A stretch of 64,000 nucleotides of DNA from Flavobacterium oreochromis (lineage in GTDB: Bacteria > Bacteroidota > Bacteroidia > Flavobacteriales > Flavobacteriaceae): contig NZ_CP067377.1 in assembly GCF_019565455.1 (NCBI RefSeq), forward strand, positions 1,990,001 to 2,054,000, in the 5' to 3' direction. Positions 18,773-28,175 of this stretch are shown in pieces (positions within the stretch are counted from its first letter, which is position 1; every line of letters starts with the position of its first letter). The notes under the pieces are model-generated. The model was not told where the DNA came from. It made no database searches and saw nothing but the letters and a program-made list of their open reading frames with translations. Made by a program: the position numbers and the translations under genes.

Positions 18773-20280
18773 TTAAGATTCCTTTTTAACATTAGAAAAA
18801 ATATATTTATTAAGTGTTCTTTGTAATATTTTCCAATGGTTGCGTATTTGCTTTTTTATTTCAGGCGCATTCATTTCATCTGAAGCTTTATATATGTATT
18901 TGATATAATTACCTCTAAATTTTCGATTAAAGTTTTTAACGACTAGTTTGCCATTCCTAAATTCACTTTTTTTGGAAGGTATTAATCTTGATTTCACGCC
19001 TTTATAACTATAAAGCCTGTAAATTTTTCTTTTGAAAAGAGGAGACTCATCTAAAAGTTTTTTTTCTTTTAGTTTTTCAATTCTTTTTGATTTTCTTTTT
19101 ATGGCTTGTTTCATTTCTCGGTAAAAACTTGCTAAGTTTTTAGATTTGACTAATGTTTTATTGCCATAAAATTCAAATCCTAAGTAGTTGAGAGGTATGT
19201 TTTTTATTAATTCTTGTCCTTTTATTTGATATGATTGTAATTTACCGTCAAGGTTTCTAAATAATGTTTTTTCTGTTTTTTCTCTAGAAATGACTAAATC
19301 AATATCTTTTATTTTGTTTAAAACAAAACTTTCTACTGTTTCAACTTGTTTTTCGTTACATATTACTATGATGTCATCAGAATATCTCCTGTAAAAAACA
19401 TTCAAAGGTTTAACCAAGTCTTCAATAATTGCTTCGTCAAACGGAAGCATATAGATATTTGCTAAAAGTGCACTTATGGGTAAACCTTGAGGTATCCCTA
19501 TAATTTTTCCGTTTTTATGTTTTTGATTTTTATGGATGATAATATCAGAATCGATTAATTCTTTTATATTTTCAAAAAAGGAGTGTTTGCCTTCTTTTTT
19601 TAATTTAGAGAGTTTTTTTCATCAAAATGCCTTTTGTTAATTCGTAAATCATTAAGCTTAACATAGGTAAAATTTGTTGAAGCTTTAAAAATATTATAAT
19701 GATCTTCAGGTAAAGTTTTGAAGCCTAATATTTTTGCCCAAATTAATTTTAATTTTTTATGATTTAGTGATGGGAAAAAGTCTTTGATATCAAAAGCTAA
19801 AACAACGCAATTTTCTCTACTCTTTATTTCATCAAAGATGTCCTTTGCAAAATGAACATTGTTTTTAAATTTTAAACCATCCTCAGTCAAAATTTGTCTG
19901 TATGCCGTAATTGCTTTTGATAATTCTAAATTCTTACATAAGTGAGCTTCGTATTTAGGACTGATAATTTTTTGAGTATAGTAAGAATATATGTGTGCAT
20001 CAATATGAGTGGCGTAAAGAATCTCTCTAATTTTAGCGTTAGAAACTATTTCTCCTTTTTTATTTATTTTTTTGTGTGATCGTTTTTCAATTCCATTAAA
20101 GTTTGAAGTTTTATATCTCCTTTGTTTTATTTCTTTAAAAATTAATGGAGAAAATGAGTGTTTTGCTATCTTCTTTGAGTTAGTGATGTATTTTTCCAAC
20201 TCATATTTTATGGATTGAGGTGTTTTATTTGTAAAGTGAGGATAACCTCGATCTTTAAACCAATCTTTAGTTTTTATCAT
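18773..20280 (-). CDS. Reverse transcriptase of the UG/DRT or retron-like type (frameshifted near 19608)
   Basis: Joined across one missing A in the A7 run near 19608, this gives about 503 aa. RT motifs in order: 'LAFDIKDFFPSLNHKKL' (motif A, first catalytic Asp, about residue 168), 'GIPQGLPISALLANIYM' (fingers/palm PQG motif) and 'VFYRRYSDDIIVIC' (motif C, YSDD), then 'NYLGFEFYGNK'. A basic C-terminal domain of about 150 aa follows. There is no maturase/X domain or HNH nuclease as in group II introns and no integrase. I do not see the VTG motif expected of classical retron RTs, so I favour an Abi/UG-type defence RT (DRT class); the exact class cannot be set by eye. The conserved spacing of a single RT gene directly after a structured RNA is that of DRT2- and DRT9-like loci or retrons. 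Confidence 0.85.
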
Positions 20281-20284
20281 AGTT

Positions 20285-20698
20285 TGCTTGAAAAAAGTAA
20301 AGAAGTTCTCGCACGGATTTTAAAAAATAAAACGTAACATTTCGATGAAATTGAACCATTAGCCGAGTTCTCGACTCCCGTTGTTGTTTTACGTCAATGA
20401 ACTTTCAATTAGAGATTATGATAACATTAAATCCCATAGAATTATTTATGTTTGTAACAAAACTGTTAAATTTCCGTATAACCATAGAGATGGCAGGAAT
20501 TCCTAAAGTCTTGGTAGCGGTAATTCAATTAATGCTGATTCTAATATTAGATGAGGCATTCATTGAATTAAGAATTACACTATTCTTAATCTACATATTT
20601 ATTAACCCTCAAAAGAGGTTTGATTAAGTGGTTTCATTTGAAACACATTAGTTCAACAAATGTCTTATTTCAATAACTAAAGAACTTCCTTACTTTAC
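20285..20698 (-). ncRNA. Putative structured RNA partner of the reverse transcriptase
   Basis: The 460-base gap upstream of the RT holds an RNA-like architecture on the RT strand. Its ends pair: 20681-20696 is complementary to 20294-20309 over 16 bases with a single G-U pair, about 370 nt apart. Inside are a hairpin with 14 of 15 bases paired (arms at about 20521-20535 and 20556-20570) capped by the palindrome TCTAATATTAGA; a stem built on CCGCTACCA / TGGTTATACGG (about 20474-20520) containing GGAATTCC; a CCTC-TTTT-GAGG hairpin near 20607-20618; and a GAGT/ACTC hairpin near 20365-20377. A TATTTTTA -7-like box (minus strand, about 20704-20711) would start transcription right at the 5' arm. I see no credible gene inside. 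Structure and position are seen; the function as RT template is inference. Confidence 0.7.
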
Positions 20699-20742
20699 TT
20701 TTGTAAAAATAGTTATTTTTATCTTTATTAAAAATCAAATAA

Positions 20743-21439
20743 ATGGAAGAAGCTATAAACGATAGTGATACTAAACAAGATGTAAGTTTTATAATAGGAG
20801 ATATAGTTGCAATCAAATCACATCCCTTATTTAGAAATCATCATAAAATAATAGAATTTCCTGCACAAACATCACCCTTAATGCTTGTTAAAGAAGTTTT
20901 TTATGAAGATGAACAAAAGAAAAAGGTTTATTGTGAAGAAACGGGCAATCAAATTTCTGGATTATCAAAATGTACCTGTATTTATTTTAATGCAAATAAA
21001 AGTGAATTTATTGAGGTTGTTATTTATTCTGAACTATTGGAAAAATATGATAAACTGAAATACAATAAAGAAAATGAAGCTAATAATTCAGGCACAACTT
21101 TGGTTGAAGAAGTAGAAAGTTATAATGATGCTGATTATAAATATGGTTCAGTTATTCAGTTTAAAACAAAAAAATTGGAACATCGAAAATCTTATGATAA
21201 TAATAATGAAAAGATTTCCAATATTTCATTTCAAACACCTGATTTTGTTTTGTCCGAATAAAAAGGAAATAAACAAAGATTTGTTTTATCCCAATAGTAA
21301 GAAAGAAAAGAGATTAGTTTCAGATACTCTTTATAAAGTAATGTGGTTTAATCATTTTCAACAAAAATTCAGTGAGCAATATTTGCCTAAACAATTTTTT
21401 GTAAAAGAATTAGATTTTAAGAAAGAAAATGATAAGTGA
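20743..21439 (+). CDS. Hypothetical protein divergent from the RT locus (frameshifted near 21250)
   Basis: The first frame (172 aa, 'MEEAINDSDTKQDVSFIIGD') has a compact N-terminal part with 'GDIVAIKSHPLFRNHHKII' and 'LMLVKEVFYEDEQKKKVYCEE', reminiscent of an SH3-like small beta domain ('GD.V.LKS....'), then a charged linker. It stops at 21261. Removing one T near 21245 joins it to 'CPNKKEINKDLFYPNSKKEK' and 'YKVMWFNHFQQKFSEQYLP', ending at 21439, about 232 aa. I do not recognise a family. It is transcribed away from the RT, with the RNA candidate's promoter in the shared gap, so a link to the RT locus is possible but unproven. Confidence 0.6.
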
Positions 21440-21531
21440 TTTTTTTATCTTTTACAATTTTAAAACAATTGTAGCTACTATCTATACGTAGATCAACCCT
21501 AAGACACAAATAAAATTACTAAATCTTAAAA

Positions 21532-22032
21532 ATGATGCATTACACTTTACCTTATTTTGGAAATTTACCTATAGATAACTTGCAAGAATATTATGATGTT
21601 GCTATTGAAATCAATGGAAGTACCATTAGTTTAGATCTAAATTTTGATGAAGCTACTATTGATGTGCCAACCATGGAGCAATTAAAAAGTTTAATTGACG
21701 ACATAGGTAAATATGATAAGCTAAACAATAAGTATATTCTTGAGGATTATAATGATGAAGAAGGTGATACGGTACGATTTTATATAGAGCACCACTTAGA
21801 AGAGTTCAGTCAAGAGGCACTTTCAGGTCTTGTGAATTTTCATGATAAAGCGGTAACACCCGAAGATCAACTTTTAAAAAAGTTAAAGCTAATTCGTGTA
21901 GGATTCTACCCTCACAGTGATGAAAATTTTGTAGTTTTCGATTATTCTATAGGACCAGATATCACTGACTATTTGATTGCTATTAATGCTAATAAGCACG
22001 GTGAATTAGATTATATGAGTATGGAGAGTTAA
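21532..22032 (+). CDS. DUF2004 family protein
   Basis: 166 aa, acidic, cytoplasmic. 'YTLPYFGNLPIDNLQEYYDV', 'EINGSTISLDLNFDEATID' and 'FYPHSDENFVVFDYSIGPDI' match DUF2004 as I know it from Bacteroidetes; its members are often found near toxin-immunity or mobile genes but have no established activity. No membrane segment or catalytic motif is visible. ATG codons occur at 21532 and 21535. The following 340 bases (22033-22375) hold no gene, only AT-rich sequence and a terminator. Confidence 0.75.
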   Translation: MMHYTLPYFGNLPIDNLQEYYDVAIEINGSTISLDLNFDEATIDVPTMEQLKSLIDDIGKYDKLNNKYILEDYNDEEGDTVRFYIEHHLEEFSQEALSGLVNFHDKAVTPEDQLLKKLKLIRVGFYPHSDENFVVFDYSIGPDITDYLIAINANKHGELDYMSMES

Positions 22033-22316
22033 ACTCAAAATACAAGAAAGTAGTGCAATTTTGAAGTCTAGTATATTTTGCGTAATTCTATACCACACAG
22101 ATTTTGATTTGCAAAACATAAAACGTTATGAAACCTTTTGTGAAATTTGGTATGACTTTGTGGAATGATAAAACTAAATCTTATTTGTTAGATAGAATTA
22201 GGCATTAAACTTTGTGATGTGTGTGAAAAGGGCAAAGAAGATAAAGAAGGAGTACTTTTTTAGATTTAAAATCAATTTTTAGCTGAAATAGACTTTTATC
22301 ACTTAATTGTGTTAAA

Positions 22317-22353
22317 AATAAAACCTCAACAAAAAAATGTCGAGGTTTTATTG
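22317..22353. terminator. Terminator between DUF2004 and HD-Pnk genes
   Basis: ATAAAACCTC pairs with GAGGTTTTAT around a 15-base loop, with A- and T-runs on either side; it lies between convergent genes and can serve both. Confidence 0.85.
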
Positions 22354-22375
22354 TTATAGCAGGTAAATTCTAAAG

Positions 22376-23478
22376 TTAATCTTCATAATAAAGTACCTCA
22401 TGACCTTCATATAGGCTAGGAGGTTGCCATTTGCTTAACATTTTAAATAATACATTTTCAGGAACTTTGGCCTCTCTAGTGTGATTTTGGACTAACCATT
22501 TTTTATAAGGTTTTTCAATGTAATGAATAATAACTTTGGCCTTATAATCTACAAACAACGCAATGAGTTGCTCACGCATTAATCGCGATGTATTTGTGGC
22601 ATTCCAAACAAAATCCTGACCCGAAGCGAGATATATTTTAGCCATTTTTTTAGCTTCTTGTACAATTCGCCCATTACCCGCAGCATCGGTTGGGGCTATT
22701 TTATGCTGAATGCGCAAAGCGTCCAAGGATATTACAGGTAAATCGAACTGGTTTTTAATAAAATAATCTTTCCCCATACCTGGCAACGCCGACAAAACAT
22801 GTACAGTACATTTGTAGGAATCAAAAGGTTGGTAATCAGGATAATTTTCATTAGTATTGAGATAGTGAAACCTACCTTCGGTACTGTTAAAATGTCTAGG
22901 TTTTCCCCAACAGTCATATTCCTCGCACATCATTTTAAAAAGAGTTATACGCTCAAGCATTTCTTTCTGATCATTGCAAATTCGCCCTAAAATATCGGCT
23001 TTAGCTAAAAGGTATAACCATTTAGTGTTGGTTTCTAGCGATACTTTAAGCAATTCTTTTTCAGGATTTTGTTTTTCCATCAACCAGATAGGAAATCCGT
23101 GATAGCGAACTAGTCCCACGAGTTGTTCTCTTTCAAAGAGCGATAAGCCACCTTTTTCAAAAAGAATTTGTCTAAAGGTAAAAGCCCCTTTTTTGCATGA
23201 CCTGGGGACTGTACTCGTCCATTTTCTATCACCGTGGTACTTCGTTTTTCTATATCGTGTGCCAATGCAGCTGCTAATAAAAACGCTTGTTCATTTTTAG
23301 CTAAAGCTACAAATTCAGGTAATTCTTGCATGGCTTTAAGTACCATTTGTGTATGAATAGCAACGTTACCCTCGGCATGATGAATAGGGTCTTGAGGTAC
23401 TTCTTTCATTTCGGCTACCCATATAAATTCGTTTTCAAGGGCTTGCCAGTTGTTATAATTATTTGTTAATGTCCACAT
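22376..23478 (-). CDS. HD-Pnk: HD phosphoesterase-polynucleotide kinase (frameshifted near 23190)
   Basis: Joined across one missing A at about 23190 ('GHAKKGAFTFRQILFEKGG'), this is a protein of about 367 aa. The N-terminal half is an HD-type phosphohydrolase ('DPIHHAEGNVAIHTQMV' and 'AAALAHDIEKRSTT' with the metal-binding His-Asp). The C-terminal part has a P-loop 'SALPGMGKDYFI' and 'VWNATNTSRLMREQLIALF', as in polynucleotide kinases. This order matches HD-Pnk of Runella slithyformis, which heals broken RNA/DNA ends by removing 2',3' phosphates and adding a 5' phosphate. It overlaps the RNA ligase gene by 20 bases, so healing and sealing enzymes are coupled. Confidence 0.85.
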
Positions 23479-24169
23479 TTTTTTCCCAATTTAAGTGCGC
23501 TCTTTTCCAATTTCTAGTCCAATGTTCATCGGTTTTAACATGATTTTTTCTAACGTATTTAAAAACGTTTTTGTAAAAATCATCTACTAAATACTCTTGT
23601 GTGTTTCTTGCCACTATACCTTCCATTGTACAAGGTTGTAGGGTATGAACATCAAAGGAATCGAAGACACTTGGTCGCGCAATAATTTCTAATACTTTTT
23701 CTTTTAAAGTCAACTCGGTTTCTTGTGCTGGAGTAAGAAGATCTAGAACAGGAACTGTTTGTAAATCTAAAAGCGAAGCATAAAAAACGACTTCCTCCCA
23801 AGATAACCAATGATCTTTGTACCGAGCTGCAAAAACATAAAAATGGTGTTCTATGTTTTGGTATTCAATAGAATGGATCGCATATAAATTTTCGCCAAAG
23901 ATTTCTAAATCTTTCAACTCATTTTTTATAAGTTGCCAATACTCCTTTAGGTAGTTTGCCCAAGGATGCAATGTAGGGGCTGCATGCGAACGTGCAAAAA
24001 CGCCATACTGATTTAAACAAGTGTTTTCGCCATCTAATTTTTCTGTAATGATTAGCTCAGGTAGTTGTTGTATATATTCCCAGTATTCATGACTAATACG
24101 GTCATCACTGGTGGTACCAGGTGAAAAGGGGAAATGATACGTTCTATTGTATTTTTTTGATAAACTCAT
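23459..24169 (-). CDS. ATP-dependent RNA ligase
   Basis: I take the ATG at 24169 ('MSLSKKYNRTYHFPFSPG'), giving 236 aa; an in-frame ATG at 24199 adds 10 residues without support. Motif I is 'ELIITEKLDGENTCL' with the nucleotide-accepting Lys44 (KxDG). Motif III is in 'LEIFGENLYAIHSI', motif IV is 'TMEGIVARN', and motif V is 'VFKYVRK'. The protein consists of the nucleotidyltransferase domain with little C-terminal extension, as in compact Rnl2-type RNA ligases. With the overlapping HD-Pnk it forms an RNA (or nicked duplex) repair pair; the natural target is unknown. The 320-base upstream gap (24170-24491) holds no gene. Confidence 0.88.
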   Translation of the reverse strand: MSLSKKYNRTYHFPFSPGTTSDDRISHEYWEYIQQLPELIITEKLDGENTCLNQYGVFARSHAAPTLHPWANYLKEYWQLIKNELKDLEIFGENLYAIHSIEYQNIEHHFYVFAARYKDHWLSWEEVVFYASLLDLQTVPVLDLLTPAQETELTLKEKVLEIIARPSVFDSFDVHTLQPCTMEGIVARNTQEYLVDDFYKNVFKYVRKNHVKTDEHWTRNWKRAHLNWEKNVDINK

Positions 24170-24491
24170 AGGTGTAAATTTTATATTTAAAAAAGCCATA
24201 ACAAACCTGCCTCAAAGTAATCGAGGTCTAGTCAATGGGTTATATAAAATGTATTACACCGTAAATAGTATTAAAAAGATTAAAACTGAGTTATCTATTC
24301 GAGGCGCAAATATAGTGTTTTTTTTAATTGATATTTTGTTTCTTAATTATTAAGAATGTAGACTTTATCTGCAAAGATGTAGATCAAATGCACAAACTAA
24401 TGACTACTCACTTTAATGATTTTGATCTTCAATTAATTGAAAATGTAATGTAAATTAAAAACCCATAGATTTTTTAAATTATTTTTGCAAT

Positions 24492-25061
24492 ATGAAGCAC
24501 CGCCATTTTATCCTCCACAAACCACACGGTTACTTAAGCCAATTTATATATGAAAAGAAACGCCCTAAGAAGAAATTAGGTGAACTGTATGATTTTCCAG
24601 ACGGCACTATGGCTATAGGTCGGTTAGACGAAGACTCAGAAGGGATTTTGTTACTGACTACCGATGGCATGATGAGCGAGATCATGCGAAGTAAAACCGT
24701 TGAGAAAGAATATTATGCTCAAGTGGATGGTTTAATTACACCTGAAGCTATTGAACAACTGAAAAACGGAGTAGAAATTGGCTTCAAAGGCATTCGTTAC
24801 ACCACCAAAACTTGCGAGGCTAGTATTATAGACGCATTACCTGATTTTATAGGCGAAGGCAGACGCATACGTGATGAACGTCACGGACCTACTAGTTGGC
24901 TTTCCATTACGCTTACCGAAGGTAAATTCCGTCAGGTTCGTAAAATGACCGCTGCGGTTGGGTTTCCTACCTTGAGATTAGTGCGTGTGCGTGTGGGAGC
25001 AATTGGGTTGAATTGTTTGAAGGTAGGGGAAGTGATTGAAGTGGAAGGCTTTGATAAGTAG
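24492..25061 (+). CDS. rluE: 23S rRNA pseudouridine synthase, RluE type
   Basis: 189 aa. 'MKHRHFILHKPHGYLSQF' and the catalytic loop 'AIGRLDEDSEGILLLTTDG' with the nucleophilic Asp define the RsuA/RluB/E/F group; 'VEKEYYAQVDG' and 'GKFRQVRKMTAAVGFPTLRL' complete it. RluE converts U2457 of 23S rRNA to pseudouridine. There is no N-terminal S4 domain, as for RluE. It is a single gene with its own terminator. Confidence 0.92.
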   Translation: MKHRHFILHKPHGYLSQFIYEKKRPKKKLGELYDFPDGTMAIGRLDEDSEGILLLTTDGMMSEIMRSKTVEKEYYAQVDGLITPEAIEQLKNGVEIGFKGIRYTTKTCEASIIDALPDFIGEGRRIRDERHGPTSWLSITLTEGKFRQVRKMTAAVGFPTLRLVRVRVGAIGLNCLKVGEVIEVEGFDK

Positions 25062-25117
25062 GTTAGAGGTCAATGTCATAAAGTTAAGAAATCTAAGATG
25101 TTAATCTCTGTTTAGTG

Positions 25118-25150
25118 AGACCTAACAGGTGCTAAAAACCTGTTAGGTCT
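25118..25150 (+). terminator. Terminator built from a dispersed AGACCTAACAGGT repeat
   Basis: AGACCTAACAGGT / ACCTGTTAGGTCT is a perfect 13-bp stem with a 7-base loop. The motif CCTAACAGGTTT recurs as a single arm at about 27149-27160, so it belongs to a dispersed intergenic repeat family. Confidence 0.85.
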
Positions 25151-25280
25151 GAAAAAGAAAAGAATATTTGTTTTTTTCCTTAACTTAAGGAGATTGGGCA
25201 AGAGGTTGTTTTAGAGTGCATGTCAAAAATGTGTACAGAAAAGTATAATTTATTAAATTTGCTTATATAAATTTTTAGAA

Positions 25281-26165
25281 ATGAGAGCGAAATATATTAA
25301 TCCATTTACAGATTTTGGGTTTAAGAAAATATTTGGAGAAGAAGCCAGTAAGCCACAGCTGATTGATTTCTTGAATAGTATTTTGCCTCTAACGAATCAA
25401 ATTGTTAATTTATCGTTTAAAAATACAGAGCAATTAGGTCTTACTGATTTAGATCGTAAAGCGGTTTATGATATTTACTGTGAGAATGAAAAAGGTGAGA
25501 AGTTTATAGTTGAGCTTCAAAAAGCAAAACAAAATTTTTTTAAAGATAGAACCATTTATTATTCTACTTTTCCTATTCGCGAACAAGCTGAAAAAGGGAA
25601 TTGGAATTTTAATTTAACTGCTGTTTTTTGTATTGGAATCTTAGATTTTACTTTTGATGATTATGAAAATGAACCTGAAAAGAGTGAAGTACTTCATACG
25701 ATCAAATTGAAGAATCAAAATGGAAAAGTTTTCTATGATAAGTTGACTTATATTTATTTGGAAATGCCTAATTTTTTAAAAGCAGAAAATGAACTGAATA
25801 CACGACTTGATAAGTGGCTTTATTTTATTAAGCATCTAGAAGAGTTAGAACAAATACCTACGATTTTTAACGAAGATGTGTTTACGTCGGCATTCGAAAA
25901 AGCAGAATTATCTAAGTTAGGCTATGAAGATTTGGAAAAATATGAAATGAATCTTAAATACTATAGAGATTATAAAAATACAGTTGATACTGCTTTTGAC
26001 GACGGAAAACTTGAGGGCTTGTTAGAAGGCAGGTTAGAAGGTCGACTTGAAGGTGAACGTAAGGCAAAACTAGAAACTGCTAAGAGTTTAAAGGTTTTGG
26101 GGATTGATACAAGAACAATTGCTGAGGCGACAGGTTTGTCAAAAGAAGAGATTGAAAACTGTTGA
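25281..26165 (+). CDS. Rpn-family PD-(D/E)XK nuclease / putative transposase
   Basis: 294 aa. 'KYINPFTDFGFKKIFGEE' is the Rpn/PDDEXK_2 start. The nuclease core is 'VYDIYCENEKGEKFIVELQ' (Asp, then E-x-Q in place of E-x-K, typical of this family). After a helical region the C-terminus has a GLLEGRLEGRLEGERKAK repeat and 'GIDTRTIAEATGLSKEEI'. Rpn proteins promote RecA-independent recombination in E. coli and are linked to phage defence or mobile DNA. The (RLEG)n stretch at about 26013-26050 is a short DNA repeat that can change length. No terminal inverted repeats were found. Confidence 0.9.
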   Translation: MRAKYINPFTDFGFKKIFGEEASKPQLIDFLNSILPLTNQIVNLSFKNTEQLGLTDLDRKAVYDIYCENEKGEKFIVELQKAKQNFFKDRTIYYSTFPIREQAEKGNWNFNLTAVFCIGILDFTFDDYENEPEKSEVLHTIKLKNQNGKVFYDKLTYIYLEMPNFLKAENELNTRLDKWLYFIKHLEELEQIPTIFNEDVFTSAFEKAELSKLGYEDLEKYEMNLKYYRDYKNTVDTAFDDGKLEGLLEGRLEGRLEGERKAKLETAKSLKVLGIDTRTIAEATGLSKEEIENC

Positions 26166-26177
26166 TTTCTTTGGTTA

Positions 26178-27136
26178 ATGCGCAACAACAACCTCGACAT
26201 CCTTAAAATAGTAATGGCATTTCTTGTCATTGCATTGCATATTTTTCCTGTTGCTAAAGTGGATGGAATTAAAGGATTAATTTCCTATGAAATTGCAAGT
26301 GGTATTACTAGAATTGCAGTACCTACATTTTTTTGATATCGGGTTATTTTTTACGAAATAAGTTAAATGACACAGCTTATTTATGGAAATATGTCAAGCG
26401 AATTTTACTGCTGTATGTTGTTTGGCAACTCATTTATTTACCCGATTTAATCCGATTTTATAACTTAGGGTGGTTTACAAAAACCGATATGCTTTTAAAG
26501 ATTATTTATGGATATTGGCATTTGTGGTATTTATTAGCAACCGCAATTGCAGTTGGATTGTTATACGTTTTTAGAAATTTTAGTCTAAGTCTCAAAGTTG
26601 TTTTAATTGTGCTATTGCTTTTTGTAGGTTATGGCTTTCAAATAGGTATTCAATCCAATTATATCCATAATTTAGATATTCGGTTTTTGTATGAAATCAT
26701 TGGAACAACTCGCAATTACTTGTTTTTTGCTTTACCAATGATGATGATAGGTACTTTATACGAATTCTGGAAAGATAGGATTTCAAAGGTGCAATGGTTG
26801 CTCATTCCTATCTGGATTTTATTATTAGTAGAAGTGAGCCTGTATTATACATATAAAGTTAAAGTGATGGATTTTTTAGTGGTGCTTCCTTTATTAAGTA
26901 TGTTGACTTTTAATTGGATTAATAACTCTAAATCAATAACAAATCAAGAAATGCCTAGTACACTTTCTTTAGGGATTTATTTGTGTCATCCCTACGCTAT
27001 TAGAATTGTTAATGAGTTTTTGCCACAAAAAGAATTTTACGATTGGTTATTAAAATTTCCAATTATTTGTTTTTTTGCTGTTTGTTTGTGGTGGTTAGTT
27101 GATAAATTGAATAACCGTTTTTCGTGGTTTTTTTAA
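26178..27136 (+). CDS. Acyltransferase 3 family membrane protein (frameshifted near 26335)
   Basis: From the ATG at 26178: 'MRNNNLDILKIVMAFLVI' then a first frame that stops at 26335; one extra T in the T7 run restores 'PTFFLISGYFLRNKL', and the second frame runs to 27136, about 319 aa. About ten hydrophobic helices and the 'SGYF' and 'LYVVWQLIYLP' motifs fit the Acyltransferase_3 family (O-acetylation of surface glycans). 'LSLGIYLCHPYAIRI' is the usual C-terminal signature. The catalytic His of 'IALHIFPV' lies in the N-terminal part. Substrate unknown. Only 12 bases separate it from the Rpn gene. Confidence 0.85.
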
Positions 27137-27166
27137 CTTAAAATTAAACCTAACAGGTTTGTAGAT

Positions 27167-27434
27167 TTACTTCAAAATTTCTTCAAAAAAATCTTTCATC
27201 GCTTGCCAAGAGCGTCTAGCTGCTTTTTCGTTGTAAGCTTCTCCTTTACTTTTGTTGTTTTTAGCATCTTTGTGGGTAAAGGGATACACAGCATCTGCAT
27301 AATAAAATCATTTGCCAGTCGACTTTAGCCTTATTCATTTCGTTTTGAAATGCTTTAATTTTGTCTTCAGGAACAAAAACGTATGTTCTGTGAAGAGCTA
27401 ATACTTTGAGTTGAATAGGTTCAATAGCTTTCAC
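27167..27434 (-). pseudogene. 3' remnant of a dienelactone hydrolase gene
   Basis: On the minus strand the translation reads 'EDKIKAFQNEMNKAKVDWQM' and, after a one-base frame change, 'DAVYPFTHKDAKNNKSKGEA' then 'ARRSWQAMKDFFEEILK' and a stop. This is the C-terminal third of a dienelactone hydrolase-like alpha/beta hydrolase, including the His region ('FTHKD'). The rest of the gene, with the nucleophile, is absent, so it is a relic. An arm of the CCTAACAGGT repeat lies next to its 3' end. Confidence 0.7.
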
Positions 27435-27543
27435 GTATTAGGTTTTAAACATACAATACTTTGTGCTTTTATATTATTATATTTTGACTTTTTGGAAAAG
27501 TATAAATTGTTTGTAAGTTAAATATTATAAAAGTTTTTACGTG

Positions 27544-28053
27544 TTATAATGACATATTTTGTTTTTCTATTATTGAAACTGATTTTTGTAAAATTAAAGA
27601 GTTTGGTATCGTAATAGTATGACCCTCTTTCGTTTTTAGATGAACAAAAAAGTAGGTAAGTTCTATAATTTCACCTTCTAAAGGAAAGTCTTTATCAAGT
27701 ATTTTTATTATATCACCTAATTTAAGAGGGTGATTAAAAAAGAGTATTAAACTTGATGTTATATTTGACAATAAAGACCATTGAGCAAAAAAAGCAACGC
27801 CTAAAGCTGTTAATATACTACTAGCAAATAAGGCAATTTCATTTTGTTCTAGTCCCCAAATTCCAGAAATTAAAACTATAAAAACGATACTTATTAAGAG
27901 ATGTAGTATTTTGATAATAATTTTTCTTCTAGTTCTTTCTATATATGTTTTTTTTAGAGTACTGTTGATAATGTTCTTAGTAAAGAAAAATAGGAAAATA
28001 TATATTACAAGAGCTGCTACTGTTTCTAAAAATTGAATTTTATAGGTATCCAT
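27544..28053 (-). CDS. Small mechanosensitive ion channel (MscS family)
   Basis: 169 aa with three hydrophobic helices; the pore-lining helix 'ALFASSILTALGVAFFAQWS' to 'LLSNITSSLILFF' and the following beta domain ('FNHPLKLGDIIKI', 'GEIIELTYFFVHLKTKEGHT', 'IPNSLILQK') are MscS hallmarks. It is much shorter than E. coli MscS (286 aa) and lacks the C-terminal alpha/beta vestibule domain. Similar minimal forms exist in Bacteroidetes. It should open on hypo-osmotic shock to release solutes. Confidence 0.88.
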   Translation of the reverse strand: MDTYKIQFLETVAALVIYIFLFFFTKNIINSTLKKTYIERTRRKIIIKILHLLISIVFIVLISGIWGLEQNEIALFASSILTALGVAFFAQWSLLSNITSSLILFFNHPLKLGDIIKILDKDFPLEGEIIELTYFFVHLKTKEGHTITIPNSLILQKSVSIIEKQNMSL

Positions 28054-28175
28054 AATGGTGTATTTTTGTAAAGTTTACTAAAATAAATAGAGTTAAGTAG
28101 GTTGTAATGTTTTTTTACTATTACATAAGCAAAGATAAAGTTTTAAATATCTTTACATCCAAAAAAAATAAGTCT

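Noticed and set aside
18773-20280. Group II intron maturase
   Set aside because: No X/maturase or HNH domain and no intron domain V/VI-like sequence next to the gene; the RNA is upstream, not around the gene.
20397-20627. A 76-codon plus-strand open frame coding a hydrophobic peptide
   Set aside because: It is antisense to the structured RNA candidate and the palindromes explain its composition; kept as a low-interest finding but not as a gene.
25281-26165. Complete insertion sequence around the Rpn gene
   Set aside because: No terminal inverted repeats or target duplications were seen; Rpn proteins are found outside IS elements.
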